From Myrica gale (taxonomy: Eukaryota > Streptophyta > Magnoliopsida > Fagales > Myricaceae): a DNA stretch of 64,000 nt. Both the position numbers and the translations under genes were made by a program. This document shows positions 46,200 to 57,171 of the stretch, piece after piece. Where the stretch lies: assembly GCA_963930655.1 (NCBI GenBank), contig OZ005602.1, positions 2,549,501 through 2,613,500 on the forward strand. Direction: 5' to 3'. The notes below the pieces were generated by a model. It ran no database searches. It had not been told where the DNA came from and worked only from the letters and a program-made list of their open reading frames with translations. Numbering within the stretch: position 1 is the stretch's first letter; the number at the start of each line of letters is the position of its first letter.

Positions 46200-47732
46200 C
46201 ATTATAGCCTGTTTGTTCTGATCTTTTTTTTTGGCGGATATTCTCAATGCACATATAAAATATCCAATTGAAATTAAATGACTTCCTACTTTTGTTTTGT
46301 TTTTTATAATCAAACAAATTCAAACCGACAATTCACATGCACCGACCTGACCTAATTCAATATCCACACAAGTTATAAACAAAAAAGGAATGTAATGAAT
46401 ATACGAGTATGTTTCATGGGCTAAGCTTTTCCACCGTGAATATAGTTTATAAACCAAACCATTTAAATCTCACGTCTTTCTTATCTCTTTTCTCTATCTA
46501 GTCAATTCATTTTCTCTTTAATTTTACATTTTAACATGAGGACAAGAAAGAATTGGTGCTCGTGGTAAATACTTCAGGGCCATAAAAAGAAAAATGGAGA
46601 CCGTGTGATATTTAGAGCAAAGTACATGTGTTTAATACTAACTTTGACACAAAGCTTCAATTGTCATTGAGAGATCAGCAAGATGTAAGAAATTAAGATG
46701 GGATTTATTTCTGTATGAATCAAAAGGAAGCATAGTTCTCGTTTCGTCTATCTATTAATACATTTCACGGTTCTAAAATGGGGAGGAGTTTAACAAGTTT
46801 TAGGAGCCAGAATGAAAAAAGCTCAAAGGAAGCCAGAGTTATAGCCTAGTTGGTTAACTATGGCAGCAGGATTTTTATGCTTATGCCAGCAATTAGTGTC
46901 TAATCCATAAAGATTATCCAGGAGATATGGTACTGTACTTATTTTTTGAACATAAAGGATCTAGTTAGCCAACATTCCTACATACGAGAAGAAGTCACTT
47001 GTATTGAAGGCACAAAGTCCATGATGTAATGCGTATCAGAAAAATTAAGGACTTTGTTAACCACAAAATTCCTAATTCCCTCACCATAGTGATTGGCTGG
47101 CTCCTCATCATGGGGGCAAGAATGATGCAGGACACTTCACACGGAGTTCACATAGTATAGCACAGTGCAGAAGGCTAGGAAAGAAAAGACATTATGGTGG
47201 TCAAAAGCCATTTGAATGGAACTCGTTTGAGGAAATATGTGACCATTACAACTGATGTGAAAGTAGGTTGAAAATCTAAGCCAATTGGAAAAATTACACC
47301 AGAATTACACATGCAGTAAGTCTAAGCCCTGTCATTTCAACTAATTGTCTGATCAGGTAAGGAACCGTGTTAGTGAAGCTTGAGAAAGAATCGAGCAGAA
47401 GCTGATTAGAGATCTTTCCCAAAGACGATGATCATGAGAAATTTTATGACAGCTGATTTTGTAGAAACTGGAAGAAAGAGATACAATTGTTTTTAATAAG
47501 CAAGGGTAGACATCATTTATTTGTTAGAACAATACTTTTTTCTGAGCTATTTGTCTAGAGAATCTGACTTTATCATATAATGCCAGCAAAAGCTCTTCTT
47601 ATATAGAACAGTAACTGCACGAGGCTAGTAGCTACCCTCCCTTCGTCTCCCTTTTAACTGAAACTAACATCATACTTAAGCTGCTTATTCGGGTAGAATA
47701 GGCCGAAATGTTTCTCAATTTCCTCTGTTTTG
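46200..47732. repeat. Segmental duplication block C
   Basis: Colinear with block A from about 23,230. Examples are 'gaatatagtttataaaccaa', 'agccagagttatagcctagt' and 'catgatgtaatgcgtatcag'. The block continues into the interrupted type III pseudogene. Copies differ by scattered substitutions and small indels. Confidence 0.85.
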
Positions 47733-47963
47733 TGTTTACTTTCTATAATTTGAATATTCTCATTTGATTTCTTTACGTTGAAGTTTGTACATATAAATAG
47801 GAAACTTTCCATCCTATTCTTGGCTATACAGATATGCATGCTAGAATCATGGTTGATGTTACAAACGAGATTTACAGTTTCGAATCTCCTAAGATCTCTC
47901 TCTTATTTTGTATCTCCTACAATCTCTCTTATTTTGTCTCCTAATTGACAGCTCACGCCAACA
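47733..47963 (-). repeat. 3' LTR of the copia element (complete, 231 bp)
   Basis: Bounded by TG...CA, next to the TTTTG target duplication on the left and the polypurine tract on the right. It contains direct repeats of 'ctcttattttgt' (47,910-47,940). Confidence 0.93.
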
Positions 47964-47970
47964 CTTCCCC

Positions 47971-50340
47971 TCAAGTGAAAGCATCTAAGTTTTCGATGTG
48001 CAACTTGTTTAGTGAGTTGTAGAAGTCCTTGCTTGATACGGCCTTTGTAAGGATATCCGCTAGTTGATCTTCAGATTTCACAAATGGAAACCGAATTATC
48101 TTAGCCTCGAGGTTTTCTTTGATAAAATGTCTGTCTATCTCCACGTGTTTGGTACGGTCATTTTGGACCGGGTTATGAGCAATAGAGATAGCCGCCTTGT
48201 TGTCACAAAAAAGATTCATCTCAGAGATAGGAGCAAAACCCATTTCAGTTAAGAGTCTTTTCAACCAAAGGAGTTCACAAAGTCCCTTAGCCATTCCACG
48301 GAATTCCGCTTCAGCACTTGATAATGCCACCACTTTTTGCTTCTTACTTCTCCATGTAACGAGATTTCCCCCGACGAACATAAAGTAGCCTGAGGTGTGG
48401 TGGTCCCTGCCCAATCTGCATCTGTATAACCATCAACTCTGAGGTGATTATTTTTTGAGAACATAAGTCCTTTTCCAAGAGAGGACTTTAGGTACCGTAA
48501 TATTCGGATCACTGCTTCCATATGATCCTTGCTAGGTTGGTGCATGAATTGGCTTACTACACTCACAGCATAAGCGATATCCGGACGGGTATGTGAGAGG
48601 TAGATGAGTTTACCAACTAATCTCTGGTATCTTCCTTTGTCTGATGGTACCTTGCTAGTATCTTTCCCAAGCTTGTGGTTTTGAACAATTGGAGTGTCCG
48701 CTGGTTTACAATCCAACATTCCCACCTCAATTAGCAGATCTAATATATATTTCTGTTGAGAAAGAAATATACCTTGCCTTGACCTAGCCACCTCGATTCC
48801 TAGGAAGTATTTGAGTCCTCCTAGATCCTTCATCTCGAATTCTGTCGCCAATTGTTTCTGAAGCTTAGAGATTTCCTTTGTATCATCCCCTGTGATAATC
48901 ATATCATCTACATATACTATCAAGGCTGTTATCTTTCCCAGTTGGTGTTTCAAAAATAATGTATGGTCTGAATTGCTTTGTTGGAAACTATACTTCTTCA
49001 TTGCTAGGCTGAACCTTCCAAACCATGCTCGAGGTGACTGTTTCAGTCCATATAGTGCTCGTTGTAGTTTGCATACAACCCCAGTTTCTGAGGATGTTGT
49101 ATAGCCCGGAGGGGTATCCATGTAGACTTCTTCTTCAAGAGCGCCATGGAGAAATGCATTCTTCACGTCGAGCTGATGTAGTGGCCAGTCTAAGTTTGCT
49201 GCAAGAGATAGTAGGACTCTGACTGTGTTGAGCTTTGCTACTGGTGAGAAGGTTTCTTGGTAGTCTACACCATAAGTTTGTGTGTACCCCTTTGCCACTA
49301 GTCTTGCCTTGTATCGTTCAATAGATCCGTCTGCCTTATGTTTGATGGAGAAGACTCATTTGCACCCTACCGTTTTCTTTCCTTTGGGTAATGGGACCAA
49401 AGTCCATGTTTCATTCCTCAGTAATGCTCCCATTTCTTCCTCTATGGATTTGGTCCATCTTGGGTCTGCTAATGCGTCCTGAACACTGGTGGGGATATGA
49501 CATGACAAAATTTCATGTGCGAATGTCTTGAGAGGTTCAGATAGTCTCTTGGTAGATGCATAATTGGCAATAGGATACCTTGACCTTCGTTCCTCAACAT
49601 CTGGAGAGTATCTGTTTGGTGGCTTTCCCCGATTATGCCTGTAAGGTAAGGTAAATCCAGCAGTACTATCTATGTCATTTATATGCGAGGGTGTAATGTG
49701 ATTGCTTACCTCAGGAATATTCTCAGGAGATGGGTCTGAAGGTACGACAAGACGGGAGGGTTTCTTTTACCGCTTCAGATGATGTGGGTTCAATTTCTAG
49801 AGGCAGATTCGATTCGGGAATCACACTGGATTCGACTGAGGACACATTTGGCTCTCCATTTTGCTCCTCATCCACCATAGTTGTATTATTTTGATCTTCA
49901 AGCCACTCAAAACTTAACCAATTCAACTCTTCATCCCGAGGCTCCCCCTGAAGATGAGGATTGGATGTCAGAGGGGAGTAAAAAAATTCTGATTCCAGAA
50001 AGGTGACGTCCATTGTTACATAAGTACGCTTGGTAGTGGGCTCATAGCACCGGTAGCCTTTCTGATGCACAACGTACCCCAAGAAAAGACACCGAAGAGC
50101 ACAAGGGTCGAATTTGGTGCGTTGATTTTTGTGGAGGTGCACAAACGCCACGCACCCAAAAATGCGCGGAGGAAGCATGAGGGCCGTAGGAAGAGATACC
50201 AAGGCTGCCAGTGACTGGAGGGGAGTCTGAAATGCTAAGACCTTGGACGGGAGGCGGTTGATTAAATGGACAACAGTGGCCACAGCATCCGGCTAGTGGC
50301 GTGTGGGGACATGAGCACTAATCAATAGGGCACGAGTAGA
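47971..50340 (-). pseudogene. Copia pol remnant: integrase end, reverse transcriptase, RNase H
   Basis: In minus-strand order: the C-terminal end of integrase (VHLINRLPS, about 50,283-49,730), a reverse transcriptase of the RVT_2 type ([11 protein letters not shown]; active-site YVDDMIITG near 48,890-48,915), and a copia RNase H ([12 protein letters not shown]) ending near 47,971. It is broken by TAG for the Trp before PDAV near 50,295, TGA for a Trp at 49,356-49,358, a frameshift near 49,740 and another near 48,400 at the start of RNase H. Gag and protease are absent. Confidence 0.9.
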
Positions 50341-50346
50341 ATCATG

Positions 50347-50567
50347 CTATAATTTGAATATTCTCATTTGATTTCTTTAGGTTGAAGTTTGTACATATAA
50401 ATAGGAAACTTTCCATCCTATTCTTGGCTATACAGATATGCATGTTAGAATCATGGTTGACGTAACAAACGAGATTTACAGTTTCGAATCTCCTAAGATC
50501 TCTCTCTTATTTTGTATCTCCTACAATCTCTCTTATTTTGTCTCCTAATTGACAGCTCACGCCAACA
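50347..50567 (-). repeat. 5' LTR of the copia element (10 bases short)
   Basis: It aligns without gaps to 47,743-47,963 with four substitutions. Its inner end is cut at CTATAATTTG; internal element sequence follows at once, showing the internal deletion took part of the LTR. Confidence 0.93.
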
Positions 50568-51203
50568 TTTTGAGGTTCTCATCAAACAATGAGAACAAAT
50601 AAGTGTCTAATAGCCATTCCAGGCCTTTTTGGAGTCCCTCCTTTCACATGGTTAATCAAATTCTTATAGTAAGTGTCTGCATTCTCAAGAGTTTCAATAG
50701 CACCACCAGCAGACGGCCAACCACTCTCCGACACGATTGCTGAACTTCCTCTATTTATTTTCTGAAGAGCAGAATACAAGGCATCCATCAAGGCATCAAA
50801 GAGATTTCTATACTCTACGTTGCCATCCCGTACCACAACTCTTGGTGCAGTAAATAAGACATAGGGGACTGGTTGGTTGTTGTATCTGAAGTATGGGTAA
50901 ATGTTGGCAAGAAGCGGTGCTCCATTAATAACTCGGAAGGCAATGATTGGCTCTATGAATGGCCTTGCGTTGTCCCTGAAAGCACCTGCCACACCCAGCA
51001 AATTTCTGTCCACAGCGGTTGAGACCTTGATTTGGTTTGTAGACCAGCATCCACAATTGCTTTGTGAATGGCTTGCATCGCAGGAAGAACAGACAGAGCT
51101 GTTGCACTGGTGGGATTTACTTATTGAGGCAGTTTGGAGATAAGCAAGGCTGAACATTATTTAGTCTATTTTCTTCTGAGCTATTTGTTAGAAGAATATG
51201 AAT

Positions 51204-53276
51204 TTAATAGCATGACACAAAAAGCAACTCTTCTTGGGAACAGGAATTACAAGAGGCAAGTTGTACCCTCAATTGTCTTCGTTCACTGAACTTAATGTTG
51301 TACTTTGTGGTTTTGTTCGGGTGGAATAGGCCAAAATGATTCTCAATTTCATCTGTCTTCATCTGGTTCTCATCAAACATGGCGAACAAATAAGTTTCTA
51401 TTGCTTGTCCAGGCCTCTTCGGAGTGCCACTCTTCACATGACTAATCAAGTTCTTGTAGTAAGTGCCTGCATTATCTACGGTTGCTGCAGTGCCTCCTTC
51501 AGATGGCCAACCACTCTCTGATATTACAATCTGCAGATTAGGCCCGCCGGCTTTCTCCAAAGCAGAGTACAGAGTATCCAGTATTGCATCAAAGAGATTC
51601 TGGTACCCACGATTACCTTCTTTCAGCACAACCGTCGGTGAAGTAAATAAGGCGTATGGAAGGGCGATGGCTTGATGGTTGCCGGCATAGCTGAAGTAGG
51701 GGTAGACATTGGCCAGAAGTGGTGCCCCGTTGTTAACTAGAAAGGTGACGATTGGGTTTATGTATGAACTTGCACTGTCACTGAACGAGCCTAAAGACGG
51801 AGGGAAGGACTTCCCCAACAAACTTGTGTCTATAGCTGTCGACACCTTTATTTGACCTTGTAAATTGGCTGCTACAATTGCATTATGGATGTTTTGCATG
51901 GCAGGTAAAACAAACCTGGCTTCCGTATCGGTAGGATGTACTTCGTTTCCGACGGCAATGTACCGGAATTTGATATCCCGCGTGTAGTTTTTTACGTTCT
52001 TGTGAACCCAGTCCGTCGCTGCTGCAGCATCAGTGAGGGCTTGAAGGTTGCTGTTGAGGATGCCGATGACGAGTTCTATGTTTGATCCTCGGAGTGCGTC
52101 AAGAGTTGGCTGATATGGTTCATATAGCCGCATCCTTCTAATGCCACTCCTTTTGTATAGAGCTATGACTTCTTCCTCAGATGGTAGATTGTTGCCATTC
52201 CTTCCATAACAAACACCAATTTGTGCGCCTGCAGGAAAATTAGGCCAAAGAACAAACACGAATGCAGAACTGAAAGATTCTTGTGGTTCAAAATGAAATG
52301 CTCCCATTATCATCATGCGTCCAGAAAGATTTTAAAAACAAAATCTTAAATGATTAGTAACTATTTCACTTCCATTAGACTCTTTTTTTAAATGAATTCC
52401 CTCACTTGCAAGCAGTTATTAAAAAAGAAAAAGAAAAAAAAGCTAAAGCTAAAACCCGCTTGGGCCATGCAGGTCTTGTAGCTATTTCCTTCTTTTGTTT
52501 CTTTTTAGAAGAAAAAAGAAAGAGAAGAAGAATACCTATTCTTAAGTCAATCAGGCTTTCAAGTCAAGAGTCCTACTGGGGCTGATGAACAGTTAAGGTC
52601 GAACTCATCTCTAAGTTAGTGATTAGTTGCTTGGATTTATTAGAGCCCAGATTTAAACAGCTTGTTCAATTGCTTTGCATAATTATGCTTTTTGAATTTT
52701 GGATAAAATTAATCTTAGTTGAGGAGAAATTTGAAAATACAAAAGAAGACTTAATTAAATTTAACAGTTAATTAACTGTTCTAAACCGCTAACAACGTTG
52801 TTCATGTTAATTAACTACAATTTGATCGACTAACAGTACTGATCTAAATGATTAATCAATCAAACCGTGAATTTTCAGCGAAGCTTAAAAAAATAAGATC
52901 TGACCGTCAAATTAAAAGATAAAAAATGTAGGAAGTACGTACGCATCATATATAAGAGGCCACTAGCGTCGTATAGCCTGCGCCCTGGGTCAGGCAGAGG
53001 CTTTTGAAAATGTATTATTGTCCCAAAATGCTAGTTGTAAATAATAATAATAATAATAATAATAATCAGAGCAACTTTAACAGAATTCTCCTAGCCAGTT
53101 ACTCAATCAGAAAAACAAGATAAGAAGTATCTTCACATCTCAAACCAAGAGGAACTTCAACCCAAAAAGATTAAACACTGCAAATTATAGATGTGGAGAG
53201 AGAGAGAGAGAGAGTATGGACCTGTTAAATCCAAGCCAGATATGAGAATACCGAGAAGCAGCAACATAGGAGCCAT
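51204..53276 (-). CDS. GH17 endo-1,3-beta-glucanase, type II, with C-terminal read-through tail
   Basis: Exon 1 is 53222-53276 (MAPMLLLLGILISG signal peptide, 18 codons plus 1 nt) and exon 2 is 51204-52228, giving 359 aa. The mature part starts near [15 protein letters not shown]. The acid/base is about Glu114 (AVGNE) and the nucleophile about Glu256 (ISESGWPS). Where paralogues stop after KYQLTFG, this frame reads KYNIKFS and continues for 26 more residues ending LLFVSCY. The tail is Cys/Ser-rich, unlike a normal vacuolar extension, and looks like loss of the original stop. Upstream, the TATA box of the paralogues is missing and a CACTA-type end lies there. The coding frame is intact; expression is doubtful. 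Confidence 0.85.
53038..53066. repeat. (AAT)n microsatellite
   Basis: About nine uninterrupted AAT units in intron 1 of the 51.2-kb gene, absent from the paralogous introns. Confidence 0.95.
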
Positions 53277-53363
53277 GAGAGCTTTGCTATCTTTTTTGCT
53301 TTGATGAGACCAACTCTAATGCTTATTTGCTTAACACGGGTATCTGGACATAACCATCTGTAC

Positions 53364-53480
53364 CACTACTAGAAAACCAGGCTTCTTGGCCGACAGCTTC
53401 CGTAGGCAAAAGTAGTGTAAGCCGTCGAAGAAGCTCTTCAGCCACGGTTTGCCATCGTCGAAGCCTGGTCGTGGTTGCCG
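53364..53480. mobile_element. CACTA-type transposon terminus fragment at a TATA-box position
   Basis: CACTACTAGAAAACC is the typical inverted-repeat end of plant CACTA (En/Spm) transposons. It is followed by subterminal-like repeats (GCCGTCGAAG twice, AGTAGTG at 53,393). The homologous promoter of the 20.4-kb gene reads CATCTGTATATATAGG; here CATCTGTA is followed at once by CCACTACTAG. Sequence homologous to type II upstream DNA resumes near 53,480. The second end is not certain. Confidence 0.6.
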
Positions 53481-54239
53481 TCTGGTATATGGGAAAAAAC
53501 GACGAAGATCAAGATCATTAACTAGCTAGGCACCTATATAACACAACTACATAGTCGGCGGCCCATACATTTATTTCTCCACCTGCAGAAAAGTCTTCGT
53601 ATTGCAGATGCATCGAATTTATTAAGCTGCCTACTTTTGAGCAAATGGTCCAGGGCTTGTGGGGGTCTATGTTTTGTAAGTCAAGGAAAGCTGCCCACTC
53701 CCATTGCCCACGTAAAGGGTCTACTTGATTGACTCGTCCAGAATTATGGTCCATGATCGCCAAGACTGACCTGGTTTCTCTCCAAAAAGTCTTAGTAGTG
53801 CCGAAGACTGACCGGATTTCCCTCCAAAAAGTCTAAGTAGTGCCGGAGACTGACCCAGTTGCAAGAAGACACTGCTGTGAGGGACAATTGGCTTTATGCA
53901 GCAGCTGTACATACGTAACGCACCGTACCTAGAGGTAAGAGGTTACTTCGTACAATCGGTGAAAATTTGATGGTACAAATCAATTATCATAAATTAAATA
54001 ATTTTGATAACAAATTTGATGGTACTAAAAATATTTTGTTTAAAACTCTTAAAAAACTGAGAAATTACAAATAACACACTCGGTCTAATTGAAATTTTAA
54101 GTCTTCTCTCAGCTATCTACGAGTGGTGCTATCTAACACGACTCCCAAAACGCTCTTAAATATCATCTGAAAAGATAGAACATATATACAAGGAGTAAGT
54201 TCAAAAATTCAGTAAATAAAATTATTATGCTATAATGTA
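53481..54239. other. Upstream spacer of the 51.2-kb gene
   Basis: Duplicated type II promoter-side DNA up to about 53,850, with a local 35-bp tandem repeat ('ccaaaaagtcttagtagtgc' and 'ccaaaaagtctaagtagtgc'). After that, AT-rich DNA to the hAT insertion site. Confidence 0.6.
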
Positions 54240-54247
54240 CTCCACGA

Positions 54248-57163
54248 TAGGGCTGTTCAACCCCGGTGTAGGTGCAGGTTTTGTCCAAAACCGGCACCTA
54301 CACCGGATATGCCGGTTTTTAAAAAAATGTCACCTACACCTACACCGTTAAGGGCAAAAACCGGCCCTTAGCGGTGGCGGTTTTAGCGGTGGCGGTTTCC
54401 GGTAATCCTACATTCATATTGAGCCATTTTTTTTAACATATTACGCACATAGAAAATATAAACTCTACACTAATACAATCAAATTCAATACAAAATCAAT
54501 AATATAATCTAAACTAATACAATTCAATCCAAACTAATACAATCTAAAAGCTCAGTATGTCATTAAGCATACTGAATCCTCTGAAGACGCCCAAGTATTA
54601 CACGCACACACAAAACGTATATATCAGAGTTCAGGAAAAAAGAAAGGTTGTTAAATCTTTAGTAAGCAGATAGTGCACAAGGAAGGCCCCACCCAAAAAG
54701 GGAGCCAATCCCCGTGAGGGGTTGTTTGTGTGTGTGTTGGGGGGGGGGGGAGGGGCCACAGTGTTTCTCTGATTAAAAGCATTCACATAGACCAAAACGT
54801 ACAGAATAAAGGAAAAGGTGAAATGAAACCATAAATCCATCAATAACCAAGAGATAAGCAATCTGAAAAGCACTATTTGCAGTCTGTGAGTGGAATCTCA
54901 AAACCTTCATACCCACTGGAAATCAACAATATTCAACACAACTGAACCACCCTCCCAAAAGCACTTCTTACCTTCCTCTCTACCCTGCCTTTCTGGCTCC
55001 ATGAATGCTTGGAACCACCCTCATAAAATCCCTTCCTTACCATCCCCTCTAGTATGCCTTTCTAGCTCCATAAATGCTTAATACAATTAAACATAACATA
55101 GACCACACCAAATGGTATCAGAACATAACATAAGAAATGCATATTATCAGATTGGATTCTTACTAGGTAGAATCGAGACTTACCTTTTGGAGTCAATGCA
55201 CAATTACTGTTAGCAACATTACAACAGAGCAAACCTAGCAATGAGCATGTGGGATTGACAGGCCCTTTCAGATTTAAAGCACAGATCTAGTTAGTTTCCT
55301 AGGGGGTCAAATTCCCAATGGGCACAAATTGAGTGTTAGGCTAACGAGTAAATTGAATCTCCACCTTTTCCCCTTTCCTTACCTATCCTTTTCCTCATCA
55401 ACTTATAACTTTCTCCTCAACATTTCAGATGTTGTTTAGCTGCATCACTGCATGCTGCAACAGCATTTCTTTCTCTATTTTATTGTTACCATTATTCCTG
55501 AAACTTGTTTCCTCTCCCTAAGTAGATACTCTCCTGCATTTCCCTTACTTCATGCAAGCAAGGATGTTATGCTCTCTCTAACCAGTTCTGTCCTACTTAA
55601 ATCCTCACTTATGCAGAACAAAATAGCCAAAGTAGAAAATGCATAATACTGACATCAGAAATTTAAAGCTAAAAAGACAAACTGATATAGCTGTTGATCT
55701 CTATAAGATCATAACACAAGTTAACGTGATACAATAACAAGAGAATCCACCTGATGCTGCCTTAGAGAGCAAAAAAAAAACGATATAATGAGGAACAGTA
55801 ACAACAGACCACTCGATTCACTCCAATGCCCCCCCCCCAAAAAAAAGGCGGGCCACAACTATACTCATATATAGCTAAGAAATAACAAAATGCTAATAAA
55901 ATAAACCTGCATGGATGACATTCCCAGGTCCATTAAGATGCCATCAACTCCAATATCTAATTCTAAGGGTTTCTCATCAACCTCGTTGAGCACGGATTTG
56001 ATATGCCTAAAATTCTTCAAGATGGTATACGTTTTCATGTCTGAAGTTGGGTGACATAGGGTCAACATCCATGCCAATATAAAGCTTCAATTCTGGGTGG
56101 GCTCCAATTATCTGTTGAGTGAGTTATAAGCTATTAGAATCACTAGCATTTGGCATGAGAAACTCAAAGCCACAATTGGAACATACAAACATTGAGATCA
56201 GAAAACTGATAATAAATCTTCAGTGAAAACACCAAGCACAAAAAACTGACCAGTTGGAACGTATTCTAGTTAATATGAAACAATTCCTCTTCTCTTAATA
56301 AGTAGTTATTATAGCTCTGTCCAGTGCACAAATCAAATTTGTGTTAGCCTTACAAATGTCGGAACAGAAAATAACCTAATCTTTGCATGCCAGAACATCA
56401 AAAATTTGTAGTAGCAAGGGTGGGCGCGAATTTGATGTATTTAAAAGTGTCGTAAAAGAGGTAGAAGTCTGCTTTCCTAAAATTTTGAAATGAATAAATA
56501 GAATTTTCACAATGAGAGTAAATTACAACCGATAGGTTTCTGATTTCCTATAAATTCACACGTTTAGGTAGAAAATCCAACTTCGGGGACAAATTTACGA
56601 GTTAACTAATGATTTTTTATCCTTTCAAAGTTGAAAATACGAGCATATACGAGATGCTTCGCCATCTAGTTACTAGGCATCGGCATTTCAGTAACAGTTA
56701 AATTGAAGAATAACCAGAGAGAAGAAGGAAAGGAGTGACTGACGGCGGCGGAGTGTCCAGTCGCCCCGACGGTGCAATCGACGAAAGAGCGGAGGGGCTT
56801 CGAAGTAGAAGAAGAGAAGACGTCGAGCACTTCACCGAGCATCACCGGGACATGTGCGGCGCTGCTGTCGGCGTACAGCTGGGCCGCGTTCTCGTCCAGC
56901 TCCCATTTCTTTCCGCTCCCTCTAACCTAACATCATCTACTCACAATGGGGGGATTTGCTGGAAGACGAAAAAAAAAAGGGGAAACCCGGTTCCCGGTCC
57001 CCCGGGTTCCCCGGGCACGGGGAACCCGGGAACCGGGAATACCCCCTGGTTTCCCCCAAAATAAGGCACCGGCACCTACACCGGTTTCCCGGTCCCCCGG
57101 GTTTCCGGTGCCGGTGCCGGTGCCGGTGCCACCGGAATTTTCCGGTGGCACTGAACAGCCCTA
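54248..57163. mobile_element. hAT-type element carrying a captured gene fragment, TSD CTCCACGA
   Basis: A 2,916-bp element flanked by CTCCACGA at 54,240-54,247 and 57,164-57,171. The ends TAGGGCTGTTCAA and TGAACAGCCCTA are inverted repeats. Inside each end lies a GC-rich array: 'cacctacacc' and 'ggcggttt' units on the left (54,265-54,410), 'cccgggtt' and 'ggtgccggtgcc' units on the right (56,985-57,145). The interior holds an RsmH/MraW-like gene fragment with its intron. No transposase was seen, so movement would need a transposase in trans. The interior from 54,430 to 55,860 is otherwise unassigned and could include more of the captured intron. Confidence 0.88.
55907..56932 (-). pseudogene. 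Captured fragment of an RsmH/MraW-type rRNA methyltransferase gene
   Basis: The exon-1-like segment (56,744-56,932) reads on to AAHVPVMLGEVLDVF and SFVDCTVGATGHSAA, the S-adenosylmethionine-binding start of the MraW/RsmH 16S rRNA m4C1402 methyltransferase family. A GT donor follows. After a 632-bp intron, an AG acceptor opens the exon-2-like segment (55,907-56,111). It has IIGAHPELKLYIGMDVDP and, after a deletion that shifts the frame, IKSVLNEVDEK and VDGILMDLGMSSMQ, then a GT donor. Most of the catalytic domain is absent. The retained intron shows capture from genomic DNA, not from mRNA. The intact parent gene, likely for an organelle enzyme, is not in this window. Confidence 0.85.
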
Positions 57164-57171
57164 CTCCACGA

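Larger units (their letters stand above)
47733..50567 (-). mobile_element. Ty1-copia LTR retrotransposon, internally deleted, TSD TTTTG
   Basis: A 2,835-bp insertion in minus orientation with the 5-bp target duplication TTTTG at 47,728-47,732 and 50,568-50,572. The LTR begins TGTTGGCGTGAGC and ends GTAAACA. The polypurine tract (minus-strand CTTGAGGGGAAG) abuts the left LTR at 47,964-47,975. The 5' side has lost the last 10 bases of its LTR, the primer-binding site, gag, protease and most of integrase. The LTRs differ at 4 of 221 aligned bases. It cannot move by itself. Confidence 0.95.
47654..51120 (-). pseudogene. Type III GH17 beta-glucanase pseudogene split by a copia element
   Basis: The 3' part (47,654-47,732, ending KYDVSFS) and the 5' part (50,568-51,120) are separated by a 2.8-kb Ty1-copia insertion. 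The 5' part has further damage. A base is missing in the codons for LQTQIKV near 51,038, and an extra T in the codons after PGMAI near 50,611. The DPPS segment is lost in frame near 50,998. All sequence upstream of VNPTSA is lost, so the signal peptide, N-terminal half and acid/base region are gone. The nucleophile motif VSESGWPS is still readable. The truncated end joins directly to the 3' flank of the 51.2-kb gene. Confidence 0.93.

Noticed and set aside
53364-53400. Complete tiny CACTA element bounded by CACTACT and AGTAGTG
   Set aside because: The inner AGTAGTG lies only about 35 bases away and the flanking triplets (TAC, TAA) differ; kept only as a terminus fragment.
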